Shown: positions 44,565 through 54,209 of the stretch, one piece after another
Layout: each line of letters opens with the position of its first letter
Numbering within the stretch: position 1 is the first letter of the stretch
Assembly: GCF_002269255.1 (NCBI RefSeq)
Contig: NZ_CP022824.1
Location: forward strand, 124,001-188,000
DNA: 64,000 nt
Source of the DNA: Klebsiella quasivariicola
GTDB lineage: Bacteria > Pseudomonadota > Gammaproteobacteria > Enterobacterales > Enterobacteriaceae
Direction of reading: 5' to 3'
Notes under the pieces: generated by a model
Database searches by the model: none
What the model saw: the letters and a program-made list of their open reading frames with translations, nothing else
What the model was told of the DNA's origin: nothing
Made by a program: the position numbers and the translations under genes

Positions 44565-45095
44565 TTACCCCCCCAACTTTTCTACTCGAAAAGAATTTAT
44601 TGCAGAGGTGAGTAATGATAGCTGATATCGTCCAAAATCCAGATTCATGACAAAACCAAAAAAAACGGACGTTAAAATAACCATAAATGCAAAAGAGAAT
44701 GGTGAGTCATAAAACACTCTATTACAAATAGCCAATAACATAATCACCGTCATGTAAACAACAGCATAAATAAAAACTTTCTTAGCAAAAAAACGATATA
44801 CATCCGATTTTTCTCTAAAATTTTTCGGAACTGACAAAAACAGAGAACGTGAACTGGCAATGCCCAGGAGCATAATGGTACTGACCCCAACAGGAAAAAC
44901 CAAAACATGAAACATATACTTTCCTGACAAATACACAGTATCCACACTAATTACAGCGCAAAGTATATTCCATGCAACTAACACTACGCCTGGCCAAAGG
45001 CACTCCCAAAAAGATGGAATTTCAGCCTTCCCTTGTGAAAGTAGACTTTTCAGTTCCTCCACTTCCTCAATAAGTATTTTGTTCGTAATCATCAT
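44565..45095 (-). CDS. traS: TraS entry exclusion protein
   Basis: A 176-residue inner-membrane protein with about four helices, between traG and traT as in F. TraS proteins diverge strongly between plasmids, so the call rests on position, size and topology. It would block DNA entry from donors with the matching TraG. It looks intact, unlike traT, and overlaps nothing; two bases separate it from the traG stop. Confidence 0.78.
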   Translation of the reverse strand: MMITNKILIEEVEELKSLLSQGKAEIPSFWECLWPGVVLVAWNILCAVISVDTVYLSGKYMFHVLVFPVGVSTIMLLGIASSRSLFLSVPKNFREKSDVYRFFAKKVFIYAVVYMTVIMLLAICNRVFYDSPFSFAFMVILTSVFFGFVMNLDFGRYQLSLLTSAINSFRVEKLGG

Positions 45096-45097
45096 TT

Positions 45098-47947
45098 TTA
45101 CCTTTTACCATCAAGATAATCCTTTTGAATTTTCGCCGCTTTCGCCTCTAACTCAGCAGGCGAGTCAGCTCCTGGTAAAGTTTTCACCTTACTCTTTCTT
45201 TCATTATAATCACCTTTAAACTCATTTGCTTTTGTTTTATGGTCCTTTTCCATTTCAGCATTCTCATTTTTCACCTCTGCGCCTTGCCGTTGTATGTTTT
45301 CACGGGTTTCCTGATGCTGTTGTTTATTCTCTGTAATCATCCCATCCACTTTCTGACCCACATTATCCTTAATATCTGCCCGTTGCGTCATCGCATCGAT
45401 ACGGGCGGAATTATGTCTGTAGTCGGCCATTACCGAACCATTGTCTCCACCTCCTGACACCCCTGTCATATTCTGTCCGATGCTTTCACGCCCCTGTTGA
45501 TATGCAGCATCAACCCTGGGTTCTACCTGCTCTTTGACGAATTCACGCGCCAGGGCTTCACGCTGCGCCGCAATTTCAGGAGAACTGGTATTGGTCAGAA
45601 TGGCCTCGGCATCCTGTGGAGCACGATGCTGAACAAAGTTCGCAAACTGCTGAGTCAGGTTTTCGTTCATCTGGCCAGTCATGCTCTCTGTGCGTGACGC
45701 CATCTCACTGTATTCATGGCTGCGTGTCCGGCTGGTTGTATACTGGTCATAGCTGTTTTTGGCACTGGAGAGTGACGCGGCAAACTGGTCAACACGCGAG
45801 CTGGCATTATTATCGGTAATATTGCCCGATGTGGTGGTTTTGCGGCTGGTAAAGTAATCGGATGCTTCCTTAAAGTCTTTCGCTGCCTGACTGCTGGTAT
45901 CATGCCGGCTGTCATGAGATTCCCGACCGGAAGTTCCAACGTTATCTGTATTACCTGAGCTGTGGGCCCAACCCACACTGCCTTTAAATCCGGCCTCAGC
46001 AGATAATCCAGTTCCCCATTTACCTAGCTTACCAAACAGCTGATCCCCTGAACTCCACTTACCTGATCCGAATAAATCAACGCCCTGCGTACTTTTAGCC
46101 GAATCATCCATCAACTGCTGGAAAGACTCCTCATTACTGATATTGTTGGCTTTCGCATTAGCAACAACCGCATTCCACATCTTGCTTCTGGCCATCGAAT
46201 CCTGCGAAGACTCGGTAGTATCGGCCCCAGTCGTTGTTGATGTGCTGTTCCCTTTATTGGTGCCAAATTGCTGCAGACTATTCCAGGCACTTGTCACGCT
46301 GCTGTTATAGCCATGCAGCGCGCTTTCGGCCTGGACATCAGCCTCACGGGCCATCTGTTGCTGCGCACTGGCTATCTGACGACCGACGTTGATATCCACC
46401 GGCAGTTTTGACATTGCACCACCACTGTCCCAGACCATCGATCCATCCCGCGTCTGCGTGCTCATACCCCCATTCGCCAGCTGCCGCGACATCTGTCCGA
46501 AACTGGTTGTACTGTTGGTACCCCAGCTGTAGCCGCTGACGTTCTCCATCTGCATGTTGGCGAAAGAGTAATTCCCGTCCACCACGCCGGAGGCCGCCTG
46601 CGATGTTGCACTGAGCCCCGAAGAAGAAAAATGGCTGTAGGCACTGGAGAAAGCGGCCCCCATGCTCTTCACGATCCCCCACGACAAGGGCGGTATCATC
46701 ACGGCAATATAACCCGCGGTGGTCGCAATATCCGAGTTTTTGAGCTGAACCTGCGACAACTCAGAGAGAACAACCGGCACGCCATTTTGCTTCGCATAGT
46801 AGGCCATCGCGCTGTTCAGGATGGCGAACAGTAATGGCCACGTCTGCAGCCAGATAAGCGCAAACACATACCCTTTAAGCACCTGCAGCGTCATCATGTT
46901 AAACATGGCGGCCATCACCATGATCGGGAACATCCCAATCATTAAACCCATAATGACGGTCTGCATCAGTGGAAGTGCGCGAAGCGCCTGGTGCCCCATT
47001 GTGGCCTGTGCCAGCCGCTGCTTTTCAAGGGATGATGTGTTAGCCATATTGACCAGACTGGCGGTGTCCCCGCTGCGGGCCGCATAACTCTGGATCCCAC
47101 TGCGCAGGGCGTTCATCGTGACGTTCTGGCGGATAATCTGCCCGGCGCTCTGTCCCGAGCTGTAGAAGTAATTGTAGCTGTCGCCAATCATCTGGCTGAA
47201 AAGCAGATCGGGATTAGGTTTGCCGCCAAACAGCTGACGAACATAGTAGTTCCAGGTTTTCCCGCCTGTCTGAGTATCCAGCGCAAGAGCCGATTTCAGA
47301 TCCCGTGAGGCCTCTTCGCATGTCTGGAACTGGTTGTTTTTATCAAACACGCCACGCAGTGGGCTTGGGTTTGCAAAAATCAGGGTATACGGATCAGGTG
47401 AATTCAGTAATTCTTCAAAAGAGTACTTATGATTGAGGAAAATATCGCCCATCACACAGTTTTGTACGTAATCGGAAAACAGCGTCGTAATCTGAGGATT
47501 TTGTGACAAAAAATCCGTACTTTTCGCGACCAGATTACTGCCAAATAACATCCCCGTTTTACTGTACGTGACACTGTCCGGCAGCGCGAAGACCATCTCA
47601 TAACTCTGGATAAGCGCGTTTCCTACCCGTGTTGTCAGCGACGCCGGAATCGCCAGACCAATAGGCACATTATCGACTTCATAGACCTGCGCAACGTTAC
47701 TGTAATCGATGATCTGCACAGGGGTACGAATGACAACCAGCATAGAGACCAGGGTGAGGGAAAAGACCCAGCCAATAAGGTCCATTACGTTGTGTTTTTT
47801 TACCCAGTTCCCCGCCACAATGAGTACCGAGATGGCGATACACATCTTTTCTATAGTCGACCATGTGCTGGTCCCCATAAACGCCGCAATCGCGTTCAGG
47901 TTGCCCCGTAACCAGTCGCCGCCAGCAATGGCATATATCTCAAGCAT
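45098..47947 (-). CDS. traG: TraG, pilus assembly and mating-pair stabilisation protein
   Basis: A 949-residue protein. The N-terminal half has several membrane helices (ISVLIVAGNWVKKHN, MGLMIGMFPIMVMAAMFNMM) and serves pilus assembly. The large periplasmic C-terminal part, rich in Ser, Thr, Asn and Gln with a long charged helical end (AEMEKDHKTKANEFKGDYNE), acts in mating-pair stabilisation and entry exclusion with TraS. The start overlaps the traH stop by one base. Confidence 0.95.
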   Translation of the reverse strand: MLEIYAIAGGDWLRGNLNAIAAFMGTSTWSTIEKMCIAISVLIVAGNWVKKHNVMDLIGWVFSLTLVSMLVVIRTPVQIIDYSNVAQVYEVDNVPIGLAIPASLTTRVGNALIQSYEMVFALPDSVTYSKTGMLFGSNLVAKSTDFLSQNPQITTLFSDYVQNCVMGDIFLNHKYSFEELLNSPDPYTLIFANPSPLRGVFDKNNQFQTCEEASRDLKSALALDTQTGGKTWNYYVRQLFGGKPNPDLLFSQMIGDSYNYFYSSGQSAGQIIRQNVTMNALRSGIQSYAARSGDTASLVNMANTSSLEKQRLAQATMGHQALRALPLMQTVIMGLMIGMFPIMVMAAMFNMMTLQVLKGYVFALIWLQTWPLLFAILNSAMAYYAKQNGVPVVLSELSQVQLKNSDIATTAGYIAVMIPPLSWGIVKSMGAAFSSAYSHFSSSGLSATSQAASGVVDGNYSFANMQMENVSGYSWGTNSTTSFGQMSRQLANGGMSTQTRDGSMVWDSGGAMSKLPVDINVGRQIASAQQQMAREADVQAESALHGYNSSVTSAWNSLQQFGTNKGNSTSTTTGADTTESSQDSMARSKMWNAVVANAKANNISNEESFQQLMDDSAKSTQGVDLFGSGKWSSGDQLFGKLGKWGTGLSAEAGFKGSVGWAHSSGNTDNVGTSGRESHDSRHDTSSQAAKDFKEASDYFTSRKTTTSGNITDNNASSRVDQFAASLSSAKNSYDQYTTSRTRSHEYSEMASRTESMTGQMNENLTQQFANFVQHRAPQDAEAILTNTSSPEIAAQREALAREFVKEQVEPRVDAAYQQGRESIGQNMTGVSGGGDNGSVMADYRHNSARIDAMTQRADIKDNVGQKVDGMITENKQQHQETRENIQRQGAEVKNENAEMEKDHKTKANEFKGDYNERKSKVKTLPGADSPAELEAKAAKIQKDYLDGKR

Positions 47948-49314
47948 TACAGATTCCCCCCAAAATGATAGTTATTCTGGTAGCGGGTCATCATGCGGGC
48001 AGAGACCTGCTGGCGCATGTAACTCATTTGTCTGTCAACCACAAGCAAGGCGTCCTGCTGAACCTGAACACGGGACTGAAAAGCGGCAATCTGGACACTC
48101 GCCTGATTGAGGTTTTCCATGATCATATCCATTGTCGACTGGGGATAATTACCGGTTGAAACCATCGCCCGGGCCTGCTGGATAAGTTCCTGAATGTACT
48201 GCAGCAGGATGTCGTAGTCGATATAGTCCGTCAGCTGGTAAATAAGTGAGTTAGACACCCCGAGCATCTGCGGATCGACCAGGTATTTGAATACCGGAAT
48301 GGTGGTGCTGGAGATAAACCCTTTCTCCTGATCCGTCAGTTTTTCATCAGCCACTGCTTTATTCTGGATACTGCTTAACAAAGCGGAAATCTGGCTTTTT
48401 AGCGCTTTATTGGAAGTGATGGTCACGGTCGCATCAGCAACGACCTTAAGACACTTATCCGAATCATTGCAGTGGTAGATTTTAGCCGTGCCGCCCTCCA
48501 TCATAGCTCTAATCAGATCCTGGTCAGTGGTGCGTGCCGGCAGCGGCGTGATTTCACTGTTCTCCCCGAAAATCAGCGTACCGGTGAGCGTCATGATGAA
48601 TTCCTTCAGCTCCTTATTGCCGTCGAAGAGCCGGTTCTTCGATAAGGCATTCCACATGATGTTGATGTTTTTCATCACACGTTCTTTGTCTTTATCGCTG
48701 GCCTTATCCTGGACGCTGTCCATCTTGCCGCCCACCGTACAACCCTGGCGCGACGCGGCCCAGTCCGAAAAGATATTGCTTTCACCGGCAATGTCCTGGC
48801 AGACCTTTTGTTGAGCGACCTGGGTACGAGGAAACAGGCCACCCACAATTCCCTGAGCAGCCTGGCAGGAACTGAGGTTCATGCTGTTCATGTCAGTGGC
48901 CATCTTTTGAAGGAAGTCCTTTGCGGTTTTAATCTCCGGTACCGTGGTTTGCAAAGCGAGATCAAAAAAGTACCCCGCGGCGTTGCTCATGATTTGTTTT
49001 GCGAACCGCTGCAGCTGCTCGCTGTTGATAAAGGAGAACGCCCCCAGGTACGCATCGATGCCGCCGCAGCCGGCGTTAATATCCGGCAGGGTCATGCTGA
49101 CCAGCTGGATCGTTTTCACCTGCGTTCTGGCATACAGCGAACCGCCAGAGGCATAACCCGCCGCCTGCCCCTGCCAGACCTGTGGCTGGCTGGTATTGGA
49201 CGCAAACCCGAGCTTATTGAAGAAGTTATTCATGTCGCCATTCACATCGGCGGCGGCGCTAAATGACAGGCCAAGCGCGGCACCGCAGAAAAGTGACAGA
49301 AGTTTAATTCGCAT
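47947..49314 (-). CDS. traH: TraH, F-pilus assembly protein
   Basis: A 455-residue periplasmic protein with signal peptide (RIKLLSLFCGAALGLSFSAA). SSCQAAQGIVGGLFPR and ALLVVDRQMSYMRQQVSARM near the C-terminal helical end are family features. Together with TraF, TraU, TraW, TrbB, TrbI and others it supports pilus extension. The chosen start has a strong GGAGGACAGG site and overlaps the trbF end by 11 bases. Confidence 0.93.
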   Translation of the reverse strand: MRIKLLSLFCGAALGLSFSAAADVNGDMNNFFNKLGFASNTSQPQVWQGQAAGYASGGSLYARTQVKTIQLVSMTLPDINAGCGGIDAYLGAFSFINSEQLQRFAKQIMSNAAGYFFDLALQTTVPEIKTAKDFLQKMATDMNSMNLSSCQAAQGIVGGLFPRTQVAQQKVCQDIAGESNIFSDWAASRQGCTVGGKMDSVQDKASDKDKERVMKNINIMWNALSKNRLFDGNKELKEFIMTLTGTLIFGENSEITPLPARTTDQDLIRAMMEGGTAKIYHCNDSDKCLKVVADATVTITSNKALKSQISALLSSIQNKAVADEKLTDQEKGFISSTTIPVFKYLVDPQMLGVSNSLIYQLTDYIDYDILLQYIQELIQQARAMVSTGNYPQSTMDMIMENLNQASVQIAAFQSRVQVQQDALLVVDRQMSYMRQQVSARMMTRYQNNYHFGGNL

Positions 49315-49747
49315 CCTGTCCTCCATTACGCACAGCATTCTTTTTAACTCTGTCATTTCTCAGAATAAAAAGGGTCTTAAGGTGATAACTGAAAAAATTG
49401 CGGATCGCTAATGTCACTCCGGCAACAAAGAACCCCACCCCAACAGCGATCAGCGCATAAGGGATGGCGTACATCATAATATTCCACAGGTCTTTTACTC
49501 GCAGGTCACCGCTGGCTATCCAGTCATCCACGCAGAGATTAAATAAAATTCTCATTATCCATAACAACAGAGCACCTGCAGTGAGAAACACAATGAATAA
49601 TTCCAGATAGATTTCCAGACGCCTTTCCCGGTGAATAAATTCCGGCTTCAGTTGTTCTATTTTTTCTGCTGATGTCTGCCCGGGTGCTTTTAAACTGGCT
49701 GGAAATAAAAACGCATACAGTCCCGTCGAACGTATATATTTGTTCAT
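49304..49747 (-). CDS. trbF: TrbF-like inner-membrane transfer protein
   Basis: A 147-residue protein with two membrane helices (LELFIVFLTAGALLLWIMRI and YALIAVGVGFFVAGVTLAI), directly before and overlapping traH as trbF does in F. It is a non-essential transfer-region protein of unknown role. The name rests mainly on position and topology. Confidence 0.7.
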   Translation of the reverse strand: MNKYIRSTGLYAFLFPASLKAPGQTSAEKIEQLKPEFIHRERRLEIYLELFIVFLTAGALLLWIMRILFNLCVDDWIASGDLRVKDLWNIMMYAIPYALIAVGVGFFVAGVTLAIRNFFSYHLKTLFILRNDRVKKNAVRNGGQDAN

Positions 49748-49792
49748 GGCTATTTTCCTTAATCACTTGCTAAGACCGGATATAACAGAGAC

Positions 49793-50350
49793 TCAGTGCA
49801 TCATCTGAAATACCGTATCCACTCTGGCCATAAAGCCCTGCGCATCCGTGGCGCCCTGCAGGATCGGGTACGCTGCCAGCGTGTTTACGTTCACCAGAAA
49901 CGTGGTCGGGGTGGCCACCGGGATATTCGGGAAAAAGGTCTGCATCACGTCAGGAGGCGCCGGCAGCGCTTCAGGAAACGCATCATCACCCTGTCCGTCA
50001 ATGGTGTAAGAAAACACGGAGAAGCCATACTGTCCGGCCAACTGTTTCAGCACCGGGTCAAATTTATGACAGTAGGGACAGTGCCCCTGCATGAACAGCA
50101 CCACTTTCCAGTCGCGCAGGTCCACCTGCTTTCCGTTGCTGAGTCGTAACCAGCGAGGCTGAGATGCCCCGCTCACCGCCTGGGGAGTGTCGCTCTGCGG
50201 GGAGGCCGTTTCAGTACCGGAGATACCCCGCGGATCCCAGAGCGACTTCACCTCATCGAGCGTTCCCGCATGTGCCACCCCAGCCAGTGCAAGGGAAAGC
50301 GCCAGTGCCGCCAGCGGCGTCTTAGCGAGGTTCATCAGGCTGTTTTTCAC
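49793..50350 (-). CDS. trbB: TrbB, periplasmic thioredoxin-fold disulfide isomerase
   Basis: A 185-residue protein with signal peptide (AALALSLALAGVAHAG) and a thioredoxin fold whose active site is FMQGHCPYCHKF. It folds cysteine-rich transfer proteins such as TraH, TraU and TraN. I chose a GTG start preceded by GAGGAGAAAGCC, overlapping the traQ end by 29 bases. Confidence 0.92.
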   Translation of the reverse strand: MKNSLMNLAKTPLAALALSLALAGVAHAGTLDEVKSLWDPRGISGTETASPQSDTPQAVSGASQPRWLRLSNGKQVDLRDWKVVLFMQGHCPYCHKFDPVLKQLAGQYGFSVFSYTIDGQGDDAFPEALPAPPDVMQTFFPNIPVATPTTFLVNVNTLAAYPILQGATDAQGFMARVDTVFQMMH

Positions 50351-50561
50351 AGGCTTTCTCCTCTTTTTCGGCTTCAGCAATCAGGGCGTTTAGAATGCGG
50401 TATCCCCCGAACACCACCATACCCAGCCCGAAGATTTCCCCGGCCTGGACGGCCAGCTCAGGCTGTTTTCTGACAAGCCGGGCTATCAGGTGGAAAAACA
50501 CGCCCACGGCCAGCACCCACATCCCGGTGATATCTAAATCCGGAAAACGAATATTTCGCAT
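50322..50561 (-). CDS. traQ: TraQ, propilin chaperone
   Basis: A 79-residue inner-membrane protein starting MRNIRFPDLDITGMWVLAVG, with two helices. The DITGMWV start and the GxxFHLIARLV segment match F TraQ, which inserts propilin in the membrane. It is slightly shorter than F TraQ at the C-terminus. It starts ten bases after the traF stop. Confidence 0.88.
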   Translation of the reverse strand: MRNIRFPDLDITGMWVLAVGVFFHLIARLVRKQPELAVQAGEIFGLGMVVFGGYRILNALIAEAEKEEKACEKQPDEPR

Positions 50562-50571
50562 GACACACTCC

Positions 50572-51324
50572 TTAGAAATTCGGTTTAAAGTCGCTGGAGA
50601 CATAGAGGAACTGTTTCGCCAGGTCGTCCTGACTGATAAAGCCGTAACTGAGAGGCTTCACCTGGCCACTTTTCGGGTTAACCAGCATCATCGCGGGGAA
50701 GAACTTCACGCCAAGCTGCTCTGCCTGGCCCTGGTCCGTCCGGCTGTCGGGCAGCATGGGGTTAATCACTCCGTCAACCGACACCGGTATCACGCTCAGG
50801 CCATAGGTTTCGCGAAAATTTTTAATCACCTGGACCAGCTGGCCATCGATCGCTTCCCGGCCCCGGTAGAAGAACATCACGCCGTAGTGCTGTGCGAGGG
50901 TGGAGATAGCCTGTCGCTGTTCGGCATAGTCGGCAGCGAGCTGGTTTTTTACCGTGCCGTTGTAGTGGCTGTACTGCAGGTTGTAATCGAGTTCGGGGTT
51001 TTCCAGCATGGCTTTCTTCGCACTCATCGAGAACAAACCTGCCTGCTGCGTCCAGTAGTTCTGCAGCCGGAAATACTTCACGAAGTTTTCAGACGATGGA
51101 TACAGAATGGCTTCGTACAACGACCGTTTGGTGGCCGCCTGGAGTGTGGCGAGTTTCTCCAGAATATCCATTTGCGGCGGTGGTGCCGCTGGTACGGCTT
51201 TCCTGTCCTCATCACGGGGCTTCAGTTTCTCGTTGTACCACTGCCAGCCCGCGTCTTTGGCGAAAGCCGGCATCAGGGCGCAGCAAAGGCACCCCGCCAG
51301 CATGGCGGCATGTATTGTTCGCAT
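50572..51324 (-). CDS. traF: TraF, pilus assembly protein with thioredoxin-like fold
   Basis: A 250-residue periplasmic protein with signal peptide (MLAGCLCCALMPAFA). WQWYNEKLKP, YGVMFFYRGREAIDGQLV and LGVKFFPAMMLVNPKSGQVK are TraF features. The thioredoxin-like domain lacks a CxxC pair, as in F. It is part of the pilus assembly group with TraH and TrbB. Confidence 0.94.
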   Translation of the reverse strand: MRTIHAAMLAGCLCCALMPAFAKDAGWQWYNEKLKPRDEDRKAVPAAPPPQMDILEKLATLQAATKRSLYEAILYPSSENFVKYFRLQNYWTQQAGLFSMSAKKAMLENPELDYNLQYSHYNGTVKNQLAADYAEQRQAISTLAQHYGVMFFYRGREAIDGQLVQVIKNFRETYGLSVIPVSVDGVINPMLPDSRTDQGQAEQLGVKFFPAMMLVNPKSGQVKPLSYGFISQDDLAKQFLYVSSDFKPNF

Positions 51325-51344
51325 GGCAAATACCCTTTTATGAA

Positions 51345-51671
51345 TTAATGCGACTGGCGTGACAGATGCTGATAGACACTGTATTTATCGAGCTGGCGCT
51401 GTACCTTTCCTGCATCATCACGGGCTTCAAAGCGATAACCGCTGCAGTACAGAGGCAGATAATTTATCTGAAGGTCCACCCGCTCCCCGTCCCTGATCAC
51501 CCACGCGGCCTGAGAAACAGTGTCGCACTGGATCCCCCAGGCCCGGTTGGTTGTCATAAATGCGTTAACCTGCCTGTCCCGCCACAGGCTGTACGACATA
51601 ATGCTGACCAGGAGAAAGACAAACACCCCGACAAACACCATGACCAGCCCGTATGCTTTTTTCTCTTCCAT
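51345..51671 (-). CDS. hypothetical single-helix transfer-region protein
   Basis: A 108-residue protein with one N-terminal membrane helix (GLVMVFVGVFVFLLVSIMSY) and a soluble, probably periplasmic part with two cysteines (GIQCDTVSQ and PLYCSGYRFEARDDAG). It lies between traN and traF and does not match F TrbA or TrbE as I know them. Probably an accessory pilus or mating-pair protein; unassigned. Confidence 0.65.
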   Translation of the reverse strand: MEEKKAYGLVMVFVGVFVFLLVSIMSYSLWRDRQVNAFMTTNRAWGIQCDTVSQAAWVIRDGERVDLQINYLPLYCSGYRFEARDDAGKVQRQLDKYSVYQHLSRQSH

Positions 51672-51683
51672 TGACTCTCCTGG

Positions 51684-51932
51684 TCACATAATAAGGAATA
51701 GCGGCATGCTCAGTACTGAAGATATAAAAGCCTGCCGGTCCGCTGGCAGTTTCTGGAAAGCAGGTGAGTACTGAGCGGCCATCTGAACCAGTTCGGACGA
51801 GTTAATCAGGAACCTGTCTGTATGCAGAGAGATATCCGCAAGAACAGCCAGCACCATAACATGATGCTCCTGGGGTAAATTCTCTTCATTCAGAATGTCT
51901 ATAAATTTCTCAATCGTGATATATTGATTCAT
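51684..51932 (-). CDS. hypothetical small soluble transfer-region protein
   Basis: An 82-residue, helical, soluble protein (MNQYITIEKFIDILNEENLP). No family recognised. Its start overlaps the end of the two-helix membrane protein upstream by 23 bases, so they are probably co-translated. Confidence 0.6.
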   Translation of the reverse strand: MNQYITIEKFIDILNEENLPQEHHVMVLAVLADISLHTDRFLINSSELVQMAAQYSPAFQKLPADRQAFISSVLSMPLFLIM

Positions 51933-52164
51933 CTTTGCTTTTCCTTGCATTTATAACTTTCTCCAGGACTGAGAAAAACAAACAACATACAGACATGGCA
52001 AACCCAGCCATAAGAATAAAGACCACACTTTCGACATAATCACTTCCCGACGTCCCTTTGACTGCATCCCAGGAGAAATAAATCACCGGAGAAATAATGA
52101 TTATTGTTAGCGTTAATCTCAGGACAAAATCAATAACAGGCTTTTTGTGAAAACTCATTTTCAT
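51910..52164 (-). CDS. TrbE-like small membrane protein
   Basis: An 84-residue protein with two membrane helices (VLRLTLTIIIISPVIYFSW and SVVFILMAGFAMSVCCLFF). It follows traN, where F carries trbE, a two-helix protein of the same size. Name by position and topology only. Confidence 0.55.
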   Translation of the reverse strand: MKMSFHKKPVIDFVLRLTLTIIIISPVIYFSWDAVKGTSGSDYVESVVFILMAGFAMSVCCLFFSVLEKVINARKSKDESIYHD

Positions 52165-52195
52165 GATTATCGGTCTCTTTATTAGGCAGCATGGT

Positions 52196-54151
52196 TTATT
52201 GCGCGGATTGCTGACTCATGATTTCCTTAATTCGTTCTCTGGTCTTATTGGTGAGCACATCGTTTTCCGGTATTTTTTGATTTTTCATCAGGTCGTCCAT
52301 AAAGTTGGTGAAATCCAGCTTGTTAAAATCAATCCCCTGGAGTTCCGCGACGGTAATGCCCCGACAGTCAGGACTGCTGGCGCCGCCAAAACCGATATGC
52401 AGCTGACCGTTTCTTCCCTGCTGCTGAACGATCTGCGCCAGTTTTGAGTCGAACTGGCAATAGCTCCTTTTTTTCTCCAGGCAAATCCCCAGAACCTTTT
52501 TAGAGCAGAATTCCCCTATACTGACCGTCAGCTTGTCTTTTTTCGCTTTGGCCAGCGCCTTTTCCTCGCTGCTGCAGCGTGCCAGCCCCACATCCTGGCC
52601 CCAGCCGCTGTCTTTGCAGCAGTTACTGAAGCCGGCAGCAAACTTCTTACAGAACTTCGCTTTTCCGGTGAATGCCCGGACATCCACCCCGTTCAGTGCC
52701 GCGACGTCCTTCCCCGCGGCAGCCAGTGCCGCCAGCTCAGACACCGCCTGCCCAAAGTCGTTGCTCTTCCCGGACGTGGCTTTGTCACATTCACCATCAA
52801 GGCAGAAGACATCACCGCCGCAGATCATTTGCTTGCCACTCGTCCTGGTTTCGCAGGAATACGTTGCATATTCATGCAGGCACGTGCCTTCCTCGCTGGA
52901 GAAGGCGCACTGGCGGGATGACAGAGTACAGGCCGTATTTTTCATCAGGCTTTCACAGGAGCCGTTGTCCGCCGGCTGCGTGAGCCAGGTATCCTTATAT
53001 TTCCAGCAGGCCTCCGTGAACGAGTAATCCCTGCCTCCGAGGGTGATGGTTCGCGTTCCTCCCGGACTGATACATTCCTCGCCCGTTTTTTTCCCTTCAT
53101 CCTTACTGAACGGACAGTTTTCAACCCAGACGACTTCAGGTGCATAGACGGTTTCGGTTTCTTCCATCACCAGGGTGACCGTGACCTGTACGGGTTTCTG
53201 GCTGGCCGATGATACGGTCCGTGATGTTTTGCTTACTGAAAAGTTCTGCCCAGCAGTGACCGCTTTGTCCACACCAAACGACTGATGAATCTTCCCCTTC
53301 CCGTCATAGGTATATTTCGTACAATGCGTGTTCTGACCGCCTGAACACATCGATTCTGAACGTGGCCAGCTGATCACATCAATGGGGAACGTTCGTTCAA
53401 AGAGGGTCAGGCTTTCACTCACTGCACTCTTGCAGCTATCCCGCACCTTCCCTTCGGAATCGCATTCTTCAATCCAGGGGATCACCAGAGGCTCACCATC
53501 CACCGAGGCATTCAGCAGACGACCGTTGGTCGGGATCGTCAGGTTGCCACTCCATTGCCGGGTATTCCGGGCATAATTCAGCGTCACCACCTGCTGATAG
53601 GTTCGGTTAACTTTCTGTGTGGTGGCGTTATCCTTCAGGGTCGCTTCCCGTGTGCAAAAATTTTCCACCTGCAGATCACGTTCGCAGGTATGGTTTGTGA
53701 ACTCACTGCGGTTCACAACCTGGGCGGTACAGGACTGTCCGGTATCGCCGACAATGCTGTCGGCACGGGATTCTGTATCCTTTGCGGCCTGAATAAACGG
53801 TGCATCCTGAGATATCTGATCCGGTGGCCGGTTCGTGAACGACTCAGTAATCGCTTTGCCGGTATCTCCCTGGCTGAACTCCAGGGCTGAATCGCTTTTC
53901 AGAGAGCTGTCTCCGCTGGCAGTGACGCCGCCATAGTATTTTGCCTGATCAGGGCTGTCGGTATACCCCGGCAGGTTTTGCTCACCACTGAAATTTTTCA
54001 GTGAGTTCAGACCATTGCCCTGCACCTGTTTCGCAAAATCCGAACCAGCTTTATAGTCGCTTCCACTGTCAGCACAGGCGGGGGATGCCAGCCAGATAAA
54101 GGCGCTCAGGACAAAAAAATGCGCAGTCAGTACGGAAATAACCGTCTTCAT
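52196..54151 (-). CDS. traN: TraN, outer-membrane mating-pair stabilisation adhesin
   Basis: A 651-residue cysteine-rich secreted protein with signal peptide (VLSAFIWLASPACA), about fifty residues longer than F TraN. The C-terminal half has closely spaced cysteines (CCKDSGWGQDVGLARCSSEE, KVLGICLEKKRSYCQFDSKL) that need TrbB/DsbA. TraN contacts a porin or OmpA on the recipient, and its variable central domain (around residues 190-330) sets receptor choice. I cannot assign the TraN type by eye. Confidence 0.94.
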   Translation of the reverse strand: MKTVISVLTAHFFVLSAFIWLASPACADSGSDYKAGSDFAKQVQGNGLNSLKNFSGEQNLPGYTDSPDQAKYYGGVTASGDSSLKSDSALEFSQGDTGKAITESFTNRPPDQISQDAPFIQAAKDTESRADSIVGDTGQSCTAQVVNRSEFTNHTCERDLQVENFCTREATLKDNATTQKVNRTYQQVVTLNYARNTRQWSGNLTIPTNGRLLNASVDGEPLVIPWIEECDSEGKVRDSCKSAVSESLTLFERTFPIDVISWPRSESMCSGGQNTHCTKYTYDGKGKIHQSFGVDKAVTAGQNFSVSKTSRTVSSASQKPVQVTVTLVMEETETVYAPEVVWVENCPFSKDEGKKTGEECISPGGTRTITLGGRDYSFTEACWKYKDTWLTQPADNGSCESLMKNTACTLSSRQCAFSSEEGTCLHEYATYSCETRTSGKQMICGGDVFCLDGECDKATSGKSNDFGQAVSELAALAAAGKDVAALNGVDVRAFTGKAKFCKKFAAGFSNCCKDSGWGQDVGLARCSSEEKALAKAKKDKLTVSIGEFCSKKVLGICLEKKRSYCQFDSKLAQIVQQQGRNGQLHIGFGGASSPDCRGITVAELQGIDFNKLDFTNFMDDLMKNQKIPENDVLTNKTRERIKEIMSQQSAQ

Positions 54152-54209
54152 TTTTGCCCTCCCTCATCCCTCACCATTTCCGGTAACGCTATGAAGTACG
54201 GTCTGTCTT

